Shown: in pieces, positions 13,410-25,567 of the stretch
How the letters are laid out: each line of letters opens with the position of its first letter
How positions within the stretch are numbered: position 1 is the stretch's first letter
Translations under genes and position numbers: made by a program
From: Mansonella perstans
Taxonomy: Eukaryota > Nematoda > Chromadorea > Rhabditida > Onchocercidae
Direction: 5' to 3'
NCBI GenBank assembly: GCA_037074765.1
Contig: JBAMDO010000050.1
Coordinates: forward strand, 124,001 to 188,000
Length of the DNA: 64,000 bases
The notes under the pieces: generated by a model
Databases searched by the model: none
What the model was told of the DNA's origin: nothing
What the model saw: only the letters and a program-made list of their open reading frames with translations

Positions 13410-15916
13410 TTGAAGAAAAGTTATGATGGATAAGGTTGGAAGAAATGTAGCCAATATTATAGGATTATAGATGGCTATGCTATAGTTGGCAATAAAACGG
13501 TATGCTGCGGAAAAGGGATAACGTTGAAAGCTATTTTTCATTGCAGTATAGCAAGGGGAGTAAAGGTTAGCAAAATTTTGTTAAGGTTTTGATATTTATT
13601 AATGGCGCAGTAACTGCATGAGGACAATTGAAGTTAAGCATGAGCAAAAATAACAAAATGTGTGATATATGAAAAGATGAAGGGAAAACGCAACACAATT
13701 TCTGAAAGGCACAATAAATTATTTTAATGCTGTGGAAAAATATTCAAGATATTATATTCACGATGGAAAAGAGAGATGATGGCTGTACTGTGGGATGAAA
13801 TGAGGGAAGATAGCTCAAGGCGGCGTTTATTAGACGGGCGTTTGGAATTTAGAACATTGAAGCGTGCAGTGGGGAAGAAATCCCGAGAGAATATATGAAG
13901 ATATTCTGAGACTTGCAAATAAAACAATAAGTTTGCTCAATCATACATAAAAATAATAGAAATGGTGATTTCAATGGGAAGGAACTGGTGGTACCTTCGG
14001 GATACATTAAGTGCATCTGACCATTTGTAAGTATGTAATATGTTTATATGTGGTATATGTATTGTTCTATTTAATAAATGAAGATGTATACTGGAAGCTT
14101 AAGGATTATAAATTAATTCACAGTTAAATGGATGGGTGTTGAAATAAGAAGTCATAACACTTTCGCGTATGTCCCTAGCGATTAATTCTATAAAGCTTTC
14201 GGTCCCGAATTTATACCACAACGAAAATGACCAAAAATTTTAATGTTTGCTTTTCTAATCTGTGAAAATTCATGATATTTTTTTAATATATTTCTAACGT
14301 CTTCCAGTGGTTTTCTACACCCTTTTTAACTTCATATTTCACAACAATTTTCGAAATAAATAAAAACATTAAACCAAGCACTAATTTCAAATCCATGTAT
14401 GTAAATATGTTATAATCATAAAAATGCATCAACTGTAAATATATTTCAATCATGGAATGCTGCTACGCTAAATTTAATCAGTCACTAACGAGGTGAACCC
14501 AAATATCATCCATCGACATAGTTTTATTTATCGCGCAAATTCTCACTGGGGAATACCAATGTGGGAATAAACAAATCCAGTCTTTTTTTTTCAACACATT
14601 TGCAACATTATACAAAGTATTACAAAGGTTATAATGGAACGTCGAAATTTTATGAAATATATTATCCTTCAATCTATTTGACAAATTTGAAATCCGTCCG
14701 TTTTTGAGAAAAAAAAACTACTCAAAAAGCCAGCTGGTCAGTTGGTCAATTTTTGGAAACAAAATTCCTAATGTCGTGATTCGAATTGAGCATTGAGAAG
14801 CATAAGCATTTCTTTTTCTTGTTCAAGAGAGCCAGGAATGCTAGGAAGTTTGTGTTAAATTAGTGTATTATCATACATTTTTAATGTTAATATGCAAATC
14901 TAGAAGATTAGGAGCAGTCCTAATTGGACGATAAAATCAAACCAGACGTATGTATCTATATCATGCCGATTTGAAAGACAAATAAACATTTTGAACTACA
15001 GATTTGCTTACAGATGGGTTCATTCAACAGCCCTCACGCAACATTGAATGATAAATGATTTTCTACAAATGGCAAAAAATGAATAAATGGTAACAACCAT
15101 CTTTCAGTCTTTCCATCCCCGTTTCCACTGGCGTACTATTCCAATTTATTGCAACAGTGTATACGTAGTACGTCTGTGTCAGATTCTCCATAAATGAATT
15201 CAATCAATGACTTCGATTAGCAGAGAAATGAACGAATCTAAATTTTTGATTACAGCTCCCAACATTCCAACTGGCCCTTGCTTTCAATATCCTACGCTCT
15301 AAATTAGTCTGCATCAATTAAACCAAATGATCTTCACAATCCTACTGCAAAAGAAACGAAAGTTGGCAGTTAAAAAAAAAAACTAAAATAAATTTAAGTC
15401 TCACACTTTTATCATTAATCATCATAACTTGCACTTCCGATATCTCTGAATTCCTCGATCTTTCTACCCAATTAATGTCTTTTCATCACAAATCACTTCC
15501 ACGAACAATCACTGTTTGAAAAAGTGATTAAAAAATTTCCATAGGTTTCTTTCTCGCAGTTTTCATATTATTTAGAGTTAAGAGATCGCCGAATATTTAT
15601 GGTCATAATTTGTTTATCAGTAAGAATATAACAGAACTCAAGAGAACAGATAAGAAATTAACAATCCAAAAAAGAGAATTCAAAGGAAATATCACAACTT
15701 GCTTATGTAAGAGAAAAGAGGAATCTCGAAAATTTCAGAATAATTCGAAAAAATTTTTTCAGGAAAAGAAACTGACCACAATATAATAGTGGACATATCT
15801 AGTTAATACTTGGATAATCTTCTCAACATTATCAAAATTATCAAAATCTTTATGATGCAAGATATGGATCCAAGTTTTAGCATAACTGCTAAAACAGCTT
15901 TATTTAGATGACTCGA

Positions 15917-16246
15917 TTAGCATAGATAACAGGATTGCATGCGGTAGCACAAATGAGCTGGACATATATTAACAATGGACAAACGACGAGAAGCACATTC
16001 AAGGAGCAATTTAATAGAGCTTTGGTCAGGATGCCCTCTTCCCTTTCTTCTTCTTCTCATCCTTTTCTTGCTGTCATCCCTTGGCCCCTGATTAAGGTAC
16101 GATGGAGGGAGCACACGGGTGTATAGAGTGCCATAAATGCTTTGCCTCATTCTCTCTTCAACTTCCGATCTACTCAGCCTAAGCTCATCTGGACTCATCA
16201 CGACACCATGCAATCCACCGTCAAAATGGATAGAAAATTTATACAT
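15917..16246 (-). CDS. unrecognised minus-strand open frame, doubtful exon
   Basis: An open frame of 109 codons in a less AT-rich patch. Its upstream part reads as mixed, charged protein sequence (SPDELRLSRSEVEERMRQS) and is followed by a basic Arg/Lys run (KKRMRRRRKGRG). It could be an exon of a gene in this tract, possibly the upstream part of the minus-strand zag-1 gene, but I do not recognise it. A non-coding frame of similar length occurs elsewhere in the window (4036-4365), so length alone is no argument. Splice borders were not settled. Confidence 0.2.
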   Translation of the reverse strand: MYKFSIHFDGGLHGVVMSPDELRLSRSEVEERMRQSIYGTLYTRVLPPSYLNQGPRDDSKKRMRRRRKGRGHPDQSSIKLLLECASRRLSIVNICPAHLCYRMQSCYLC

Positions 16247-16368
16247 GCATTAACATCAATTTTGTCATCTGCATTGTATACTGTCCATGGATGGTACCAT
16301 TCATGTCTCGGATACATTGAATTTTCCTGGTGTTTCCAAGTTTCATCACTTATTATTTGCTCACCATT

Positions 16369-16421
16369 TTACCAAAGGGATTCATTTGTACCAAAAGATT
16401 CCATTGTACCAAAGGATTCAT
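16369..16421. repeat. three tandem copies of an 18 bp unit
   Basis: The unit TTGTACCAAAGGATTCAT is repeated three times with a few changes (units start near 16369, 16386 and 16404). It explains the repeated VPKDS-like motif in a chance open frame there. Confidence 0.85.
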
Positions 16422-17856
16422 CTATATCTATCTCAAGTTACCAAGGTCGTAAGGTCATGGAGATGGTATAGATTATAGGCTCATGCAGATGTTTATCGAT
16501 TCATTTCAGGTTTTGCTAATGTGAGAATGAAAAGCAAGCGAAGTTCAGAGGTATTGTTGCCAGTAATTGAGTGAACTGATAATGTTGGACGATTTGTAAA
16601 CAAATAAATAGGGGAAGCTAAGCGTAAACAAAAAATTCGTAATTGGATAGGGGAGTAAACTACATCAGCAGTCTCCTTTATAGATAGATGCCTAACTGCT
16701 AAGTATGGAAATAGGAAATAGGGGAAGCGGGGGGGGGGTTAGGGGGTTAAGGGGACAGATGAAACGAAGGAATGCAAAATGAATGAGTTGTATTAGGATG
16801 AATTACAGGGAAAAGTAAGAAGGATGAGTGATGATTATTTGGGTAAAATGATATGAGCCAATTTTTGGTGGTAGTAATATGGAGAGTAGCTTGCCTGACA
16901 CTCTTGGTAAATGTGTTCTGTTTCACTGTTATAATAGTGGAAATGGTTCTCCTGTAATGATTGATATATGATGGACAAAAAAAAAAAAAAAAAAAACGCG
17001 CTTACCAGTTTGCACACACTAAATTCACACAATAATACCTTCCTTCTATGAAATTACTACAACTACCTGCTGCTATTACTAAACGTTTTAACATCCACTT
17101 CTATTATTTTGAAAAACACAAGGTGAGAATACCGTACCGTGCGTGATACAAAGTGGTTGTTTCGGGCTTAAATTGGAAATGGTAGAATGGTTTTTGCAAA
17201 TGAACAGTGGAAGTAAGCGAGGTAAATGAAGAAAGATATGGATGGAATGTGGGTGCTATGTCTTCAAATAAGGTGGGTCTATCCATGTCTATTCATTGTA
17301 TACGTCTATTCACTCATTTTAATCTCATTTTAATTCTGAATCTTCAGTCAGGCAAAACACCGTGTACCTTGCTGGGCACCTCACTGGCTGCCATTAAAGG
17401 CTGCTCCAACTACGGTGTGCTTATTTTGAATTAGAGAGCTCAGGAGCAACTTTAATGAGTCGTTGGCTAAGCTGATGTATGCAACCATTCACCCATCCAT
17501 CACATATATAATCACATATATATATATAAACACACACATACACAGACATATACACATGCACATGTGCTACGTTGTCTCAAATCCCACCAATACTTTGATG
17601 TAGGAACTCTTCGGCTTCTTCCAATATCACAACTGGATGAATGCAGAAAGATGCGGCAGACTACATCATCCAATCAATACCTGCCCTTATTACATCAACT
17701 CATTTTTATGGACACCTGCGGTAAATGAGCTAGCATTGGGAGGACGACCCACTACTGCCTAAACGCTGCTTTGCTTTGCATGTTTACATGTGGATTTTGC
17801 TGTTGCTGCTAACTTGGTACGCTTTCATAGAACATTTTGATACAGCGTTGAACAGA

Positions 17857-17980
17857 GTGATGTGATGTGTTTGTATACAGATATATGACCATTCCTACTT
17901 ATCATACGTGTAGGATTGCGTGACGTGATGTGTGTGTACAGATACATGATCATTTCTACTCGTCATCTTGCTGTGTACTG
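17857..17980. repeat. two-copy tandem duplication, 63 bp period
   Basis: GTGATGTGATGTG at 17857 recurs as GTGACGTGATGTG at 17920. The following text (TACAGATA, ATGA, CATT, CTACT, TCAT) stays aligned with scattered substitutions. Confidence 0.75.
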
Positions 17981-20090
17981 TATTCGACATACTAAAATAC
18001 GTGTATTCAGCTCATACCTATAAATGACGAAGATCCCTTAAAAGCAAAGAATTTTCAACTAATTTGCAGGAATTACGGAATTCAAATCCTGGTAAAGAAT
18101 CTTGGCAAACAGATGGTAGTAGCAGAACAACAAGCAGTAATACATATCGCTTGTAGTAGCACACGTACGAATGATGTATATGAAGTGCGGAAATGCTAAA
18201 CTTGAACGGAGCAGTGATTTTCGAGACTGATGGCATCACCTATTACTAGTGAAATATATTTATAGAAAACATAATTTGATAACATTTTTCCGCGAATTTC
18301 TAAAGCCATTCTTATGCATGCAAATATAACAGTTCAAGCGTTAAAGAGAATTAACGTCATTTATACTATTCGTATGAAGTGGAACTAATCCTTCAAATTA
18401 GTACTCTCTATTTTTATCCCAATCAACTAAACTTGTCGTGAACTGATTGGCACAATATTTTTTTTTAAAAAAAACAAATATATCCTTAATTTCTTGTCTT
18501 TTCACTCCTACATTAATAGGTCCAAGAATTTATTTTAAAGAAAGTTTAAAAACGTCATATAAAACAAACAACCAAAAACCGCAAAGAACAGGTGAGTGGT
18601 GGCATACGGTAGCAATAAAGGTAACTGGTTTCTAATGGCCTGGCATCGCCATTAACATAGTACGGTGGCCATTTCAATGGCTTTCTTTTATATTTCCAAA
18701 TATTATAAAGCATGAAAAACGATGCTATTTACAAAAATTTAAACAACAGTTTAAAATTATGGCTAACAATGACTTTTACCAGTTCTCATTGTAGTGAACT
18801 ATTTCCTCCTGAACAGCCATAATGTCAAGCAAATATTTCAATTATCAAAATGCGCAATTAAAACATTAGGTAGCAATTTTTGGATTGTTCAAATCAAATT
18901 GAAAAAATGTTTCTAAAGGATCAGTAGGAATATCGGTATTTATTATTTATTCTTGTCTATTAACACAAGAAAATCTGTAAATATATAAAGAAAATATAGT
19001 GCGAAAGATATAAGGAATTACAGCTAAAGCTACTTCTGTATTTCAATTCTCATAAAATACACAAATTAAAGATTCCAAGATGTGATTCTGAAAAAGATAA
19101 TGCGTTTGCCTATGGAATGACTGTATGACTTTTTGCACTGAAGGTGATCATCGATGTATAACAAAGTTCTAGAGCAAAGCAACTGCTAATCCGAGACCAT
19201 TTGAAGAAAGATGTTGTTTGTTGAATTGGCTGTTATCATTTCAATTTCGCTGACCTTTCCTCATTAAATATTCAAATGAATCTATTTTATAATCTCTAAT
19301 GCTACTATATGTCTCTGTTCGAGGAGGACATACTCCGACTGTCACTTCAAATGACCCTTGTACCTTTCTCTTCTTAATCCACAGTAACTGGAGGGCCATG
19401 TTGGATAAAATGCTCGCCGCTCATCCTAATCCATCATGAAATACTACTCTTCTTTCTCCTAAACCTTCCTTGTCACTTTTCTAGCCTCTTCAAATGCGAA
19501 ATTAAGTTAAATTAAGTTAATTGGTAGGTTAGATAAAGATCGTCCAGGAATTCTTTCTTGAAATATCTAAGTTTTTAACCACAAGGTAAATATTTCATAT
19601 TAAAATCCAGTCCATTATCTCTGATATTCATATGTTATTCTAAATTGTATTTAGTGACATCTTGCTTAAGGCAATCACTGAAATCAAAATCAGATAAGCG
19701 CAAATTTGTTTGCTAATTACAACTGAATTATGTCCCTACTACTGTTCTTGTTGTTCATAAAAGCATGTAAACCAAAGATCATGTTTTCATTTCTCGAGTA
19801 TAGATTACTGCTCCATACTGTGAAAGCACACATGATTAGAGAAAGTTTTCTGTAACTTTCCAGCTATTGTCATTTCTTCTGTCGAAGCGTATTGAACATT
19901 CTGTTATGAAAATTTTGCGCTAATTCTTGAATGGATTCTATACTAGATTCCGGTCTATCTGCAATTACACAATCCGATCGATCTAACAGCCTTCAATTCT
20001 TAGATAGACTGCTTTCTCCATGCAATAAATTATTTTATTTTGCTGACTGGTATTAAGTAAATCATAGAAAATTGTAATAACATCGATGAC

Positions 20091-20236
20091 CTTCGTATAT
20101 AAACACTTCTTAATTAGTTAATGAAGGATCCAATCGAATTTATTTCGGACTAATTAAGAATGGTCTTCATGTACAAACACTTCTAAATTAATTAATGAAG
20201 GAACTCAATCGAATTCATTTTGGCCAATTAATAGAA
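20091..20236. repeat. two-copy tandem duplication, 74 bp period
   Basis: CTTCGTATATAAACACTTCT at 20091 recurs as CTTCATGTACAAACACTTCT at 20165. Both copies continue with TAATGAAGGA, CAATCGAATT and AATTAA in register. The copies have diverged by substitutions and one-base indels. Confidence 0.85.
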
Positions 20237-23139
20237 CTTTATTACGAAGAAAATCAAGTGATTGAATATTTCTTAGAGTTCATGAATTGTGCTTTTAAAA
20301 AAATAACTGGATTAAGAGCTTGGAGCGTTTTATTTCTGCCGCATACTGTCTTTGGCATTCGAATAGCATAGAAGCTGAAAAATGAGTGTGATACTTTATG
20401 CGTATCCATCAATCACTTTAAATAACTGCTTGAATTACAGCAAATGATAAGCGTAAAGAATGATGAAAGCTAGATGTCCTGTTTGTGTCTGTCAAATATT
20501 TCTTTCGTGGGGCAGTTATCGCATTGGAACTTCCATTTAGTTGTGGTAGAACAAAAGTCGCATTACTAGAATGATTAATAGCTCATTGTTAACCACTTTT
20601 TCTTTTTTAACCTGACTCACTGAAAGCGAAATCTGCACACCTTTTACCAAAATACTTATGCTACTATACAGTTCGTTCATCTTCTGGATAAGAACAAAAA
20701 AAATTGCTAAAATTGACTTAGCAATAATTCTTCAAAGAATCAAAGTCTGAAAAAGCCTTCCAGTGAGGGATTTCAAAATTGTATTCGCATAACTCACTAC
20801 TTCATTAATTAATATAAAGATATAAGCGACCATTATTCAAATAATCGAAGGTTAAAAAACATCGATTAAGATAAAAACGATGATATATGCTAATAGTGTG
20901 AATTTAAAAATTAAGAAAGTTTCACAGCTACAATTAGAACTGATAATTCATATATGCTAGGTAACTTCTAGGCCAGCTTACTATTGTACATCAGTGTTTT
21001 TAAATACACAGTATTAATTTTAATAATGCACTAATAACCATTACTGGCTTCTCCACTCATTCCAAACGTAAAAATAACGTCATTTGTGTTATTGATTTCT
21101 GGCTTAACTGCCATGGAATTCATTCATTACAACCAGTTTAATAAATGCTGAACAGTCATGCTGATAGATGAATCTCAATCAAGTCAGAGTAACAGTACAA
21201 TAACCACAATTGCCACTTATCAAGAGTTAAGAGTCATCACTTTAAAATATGTTGCAGTTTTGCATCATTCTGTTGACGAGATAAATACATACCAATTAGC
21301 TTCACATTTTTAGTATGAGGCTAAATAGCATTGGATAGTGGATGGTGTTAGCTTTTGTGAAATGAAACAACGAAAAAACAGTTCGCAATCAGAAACTATT
21401 CTTTATTCGTTTCCTCTTACCTCCCTTTTTTAACAAATAAAAATAATAAGGCTTTTTAATGATAAAAGGAATAGTTGATCGTGATCGTCATTCTCAAAGC
21501 CATAGTTGAATGTTATACATCGGCCTATGTCATGAAACGCCCAAGTCCGCCTTTTCGACACCCATAACTGAAACATAAACATCAATGAACTACTCGTTGA
21601 CTATCCATGTAATTACCACTGTTTACTGTAATATTGCATGTCATCTGTCTTCCTTTTTTGTCACTTTCATTGCGCCTATTCTAATTTAACATCTTTATTC
21701 AACCGACCAACAGACCCTACTGGTTAAGGAAACTTATTCTCTTATATTCCCATATATATCTCTTCGAAAATAATCAATTTGAGATGGTAGGTCTTCATAT
21801 TTATCTAGCCAAAAATTGGACAGCAAACAATTTCTCGATATCTTTTTTGTGAACAAAGACTTAAAGTTGATTATGCATATTTTCCAAATTTATTTTTTGT
21901 TTCACATTAAAGGAGTTAATATATTAAATTTAACTTCGAGTCATGGAACCTTCCAATTTGCACAAATGCAGCATTTTCCGTCATCTTGTTTAAATCATTT
22001 TTCTATAAATCAGTTTGCTTTCGCAGTGCGTTCTTATCTTTTCAGGTGCAGTAACGTCAGCCTTGTTTGCATGATCGGTGCGGATGGTTGAAAATTTCTC
22101 TTATATATTTAGAGTTCTTCAATTTAAAGTATAGTTGAATCAGTTAAATCAGAAAACGGTCTTATCGCAGAGTATGATCAGCTTAACAAACAAAATGTTC
22201 TTAGTTGTGCATTCACACGAAATCAGTTTCATTCCTGTTATTCTTTTTTAATATTACACAGCACTGATTATGAGCAGTTTCATGATTAAACCAATTCCGT
22301 AAAAAATAGACAGAAATGCTAACATGATATGGATGAACAAGCAAGCAAACATCATGTGAGTATAAAATAAAAAGCAACAAATATGAATGTTACCATAAAT
22401 CTACCACAATAAAATTTATTTTGTTTGAGGCAAGAAAGTGCATGTTTCTTGGGAAATAATTTTCTCTTTAACAAAATAGAACGGTCGATATTTTTCGTAA
22501 ATATTATTTTTGCCAAAATGGATTTAAAAGTTGTGTCGAAAAAGTTTTTGCTATGGATTTTTTATAATATGAATGAAACTAAAAAGCTTATTCTGTTTTA
22601 AAGTTTGTGTACAAGCGGCAGCATGCATTTAATTTATAATCATCGCAACATTTATGATATGTAAAATACCAATTGCAATCCCATATAGGTTTCAATAGGT
22701 TTCAATAGTGAACATCCGCCAGAAAAAGATTCAGATAAAATATTAAACAACAAAGGAAATGTTTAATATTTTAAAATGCTTTAAAAGTTTTAAGTTTCTG
22801 GAAAAAAGTATACCTGATTTGTTTGTAAATTCTTGTTACCAGCAAAAGTTCATTGCTGTACTTAATCAAATATCGGATTGGTATAGTGAATGCAAAATGC
22901 TGCAAACAACAAAATTTGTGATGTAAAAAGAAAATATCTGAAAGAAAATATTAAAAGCCTAATTTGAGTGAGGATCAATTCAAGATTTTGTCATCCTCTA
23001 GTTTCCAAGAAAAGCCGTATTCATCAGTATGCATTATTTCTAGCAAAAAATTGCATTATTTCTAGTAAGTTTTTGCATTAGGAAGAAAGTCGATGAGAGC
23101 CCATCTCGACTCGTTGGTGATCATTGTCTTTTACCTTTA

Positions 23140-23444
23140 GTGAATAACTTTTTAAAAATGAGACTTTTATCAAAAATCAAAAAGTTTGAATTGGAAATTA
23201 TGGCGAAATCCAGGATGATATTAAAAGAGGAAATCGACCAGTGTGTTCTGACCAAATTCAATTCCCTGCAAGCAGAGTGTGTAGTAATAATGCCTTCGAT
23301 ATTTTCTCTGTTGAAACCTTCGGACACAAAATCGATGAAAGACAATTAGCCTTTACCAAAAACTTAGGTAACATATGGCCATTTTTGTTATCCATTTTTG
23401 TTTTTGCTTTTCAACTTATCATCCTGATTAGTATTATCTCCCAC
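23140..23444 (+). CDS. possible unrecognised membrane-protein exon(s)
   Basis: A 5' open frame starting with ATG at 23140 and a second frame reading into it. The second frame carries a hydrophobic segment (IWPFLLSIFVFAFQ and onward) that would span a membrane, and ends in a strong donor, CAC/GTAAGG, at 23444/23445. A phase-consistent join exists (donor in GAG T/GTGTAG, acceptor CAATTAG near 23349), but the intron would be only about 70 bases. No similarity recognised. A gene joining this to the frame at 25247-25567 is conceivable but unproven. Confidence 0.2.
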
Positions 23445-25246
23445 GTAAGGCAACCAATGTTAGTCATTATTGAGAAAAACGTGAAAATTTGCTTTTTTTT
23501 AGTACTTCTCATTTACTTACACAAAAATTTACCTTTTCAATCTAATCAAATCTAAATCGAGAAATATAGTACATTGTTTCAGTGTAACTGATATATTGAT
23601 ATAATAATGTCAGATTTTATATACTTCGTAAGCAAGTGTGCAAAAAGAATACAGCTTCAAATTCAATCTAAAAAATATCTGCGTTGCAGGGAACAGTTAT
23701 ATAGGATCTAAGATTCATGTGGAGTACATAGCCTTTTTGTCAAATTAATGCATTTCATAGTTGAAAGTGACAAATTAACGCATCAAATAAGGAAGATGTG
23801 CAATTACAGCTCTTCCTAGCTTATATAATAGTTTCATCTGTGAAATTAGCGAACAGCTTAGAATAGGAAGAAGGGAATCATCCCAGCTTTACCATGCTTA
23901 TCTTCTTTTTCATCAAATAGTAGTGACTCATTGCCGTTTGGATGGGCTATCTACAGGAATAGTAGATTCATACACATTAACACATAATTGTGTGTGTTAT
24001 GGAACAATTGGATGAGATGTGAATATATGTTGTCAAATTAGAGGTCAGATTAAATTTAATTGAAATCGAAAAACATTAAGCAGGAAGCGTTCATAACATT
24101 AACAGCAAGGAAAAGTAAACTGAAAATTTCCCTTTGACCATTACAGCAGATTTGCGCAAATAATTGCGTTATGTTTTTGATTATAGAATTTAAATGAAAT
24201 CAAAACCCATCCATATTAACATTTCTTGAACTATTTTACATCACTTATTCCATTTTCTATTATTTTAAAAAGATGTTCAGTTCTCTCTCCAAATCCCTAA
24301 TGTGTTGTTTTCCCTCAAATACAACGCCATACCTTTCACTCTCAAAACAGATCTGACGTCATGGAACAAATTGTTTGTATGAGTAAGCAGCAATCATATC
24401 AAATAGCTGAATTTATGAATATTTTGATGAAACTGCTCTCTAATATTATGATCTTTCGGGTATGCAAAAAACGCTTGTATAAATACAAATAATCTTTACA
24501 TCAGCAGAATGCGTGTTGCTAATAAAAAGGTCAAATTATCAGCTGTGAGCTTTGTTTTCTATCAATGATTTATATTAATGCTCAGTCAGTACTATCAAAT
24601 GCTGAATCAACATCATATTTTAGTACATTGTTGAGAACGTTACTCCGGCAAAGTGTGAGTACTAGGCAGGAATATTCAGTTAGATCTTTGAGGCTTTTTA
24701 GATTTACTATAGCTTATATACCGACGTAGTTTCTTCTTTCACTCCAAAAATGAAAGATAATTTACGTTTCAAGTTAAATTTCAAGCTAAAATGTAATTTA
24801 TTTAAAAGTTATAAAGAATAGGAGCATTTTGGTACTTTTGAGCCGCTCAACATCTAACAATTCATTTCAAATTGTTTTGGTTCCTATAATCTACTGGGAA
24901 TAGGTTCTGAAGCTTCGAAAAGTGAAACTAAACTGATGCATTTGATGGATTGACGATTTGGTTTAGAAGTTGGCAATTGAATTCAGTACTCTGGAAGAAG
25001 AATGATTGTATGCGTATGGGTTTGTGTTTGTCCGTATCCATCCTTCCTTACTTCAGTGACAGATTTGAATGAGGTTCTCGGCAATTTTTGGTGCTTCGGA
25101 AATTAAAATGATGCACTGCAAAATGATCCCAGCGGTCACATTTATGTCTTTGTTGGTTCGTAGATTCACTCCTGGGATTCACAGTCCTGAGAAGAAATCC
25201 AGAAAGTGCCAAAGACAACAATGATAATCATAGCTAAACATATTAG

Positions 25247-25567
25247 CCAGATATCCAATCCCATATTCCAAATGTGTTTGCCGTACGATCAGGGATATCC
25301 TACTATCAATATGCGAAAAATCACTTAACCAATTTTTCGCAGATTCGCAAGGATGTACAGGAGATGATGATTAATTTTGAAAAGACTGATCGTTTGTTTG
25401 TACAAAATAGTTTTAAATACATTTTTAAACAAAGAAATTTTGAAGCAACAAAATTTATAACATTTCCGTTAGATAATTCAGTAAAGTGGACAATAGCTTT
25501 TCTAGGAACAGTCAAAACCGATGCAAACGGTACTAAATATTATAAGAAGCATGAAGTACTTAGTTAA
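25247..25567 (+). CDS. possible terminal exon of an unrecognised protein
   Basis: An open frame of about 106 codons from a usable acceptor (ATATTAG before 25247) to a TAA at 25565. It has balanced, soluble-protein-like composition: QIRKDVQEMMINFEKTDRL, then NSFKYIFKQRNFEATKFITF, ending KYYKKHEVLS. It has no ATG near its left end, so it would be a 3' exon. It looks more protein-like than other frames in the tract, but I recognise no family, and it could be a decayed fragment. Confidence 0.3.
   Translation, partial: PDIQSHIPNVFAVRSGISYYQYAKNHLTNFSQIRKDVQEMMINFEKTDRLFVQNSFKYIFKQRNFEATKFITFPLDNSVKWTIAFLGTVKTDANGTKYYKKHEVLS

Larger units (their letters stand above)
12631..23139. other. gene-poor region with small tandem duplications
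   Basis: No recognisable gene. It contains a GA run (13376-13408) and three tandem duplications annotated separately. Moderately GC-richer patches occur around 13130-13220, 15990-16220 and 17340-17470. None could be turned into a spliced protein that I recognise. Confidence 0.5.
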
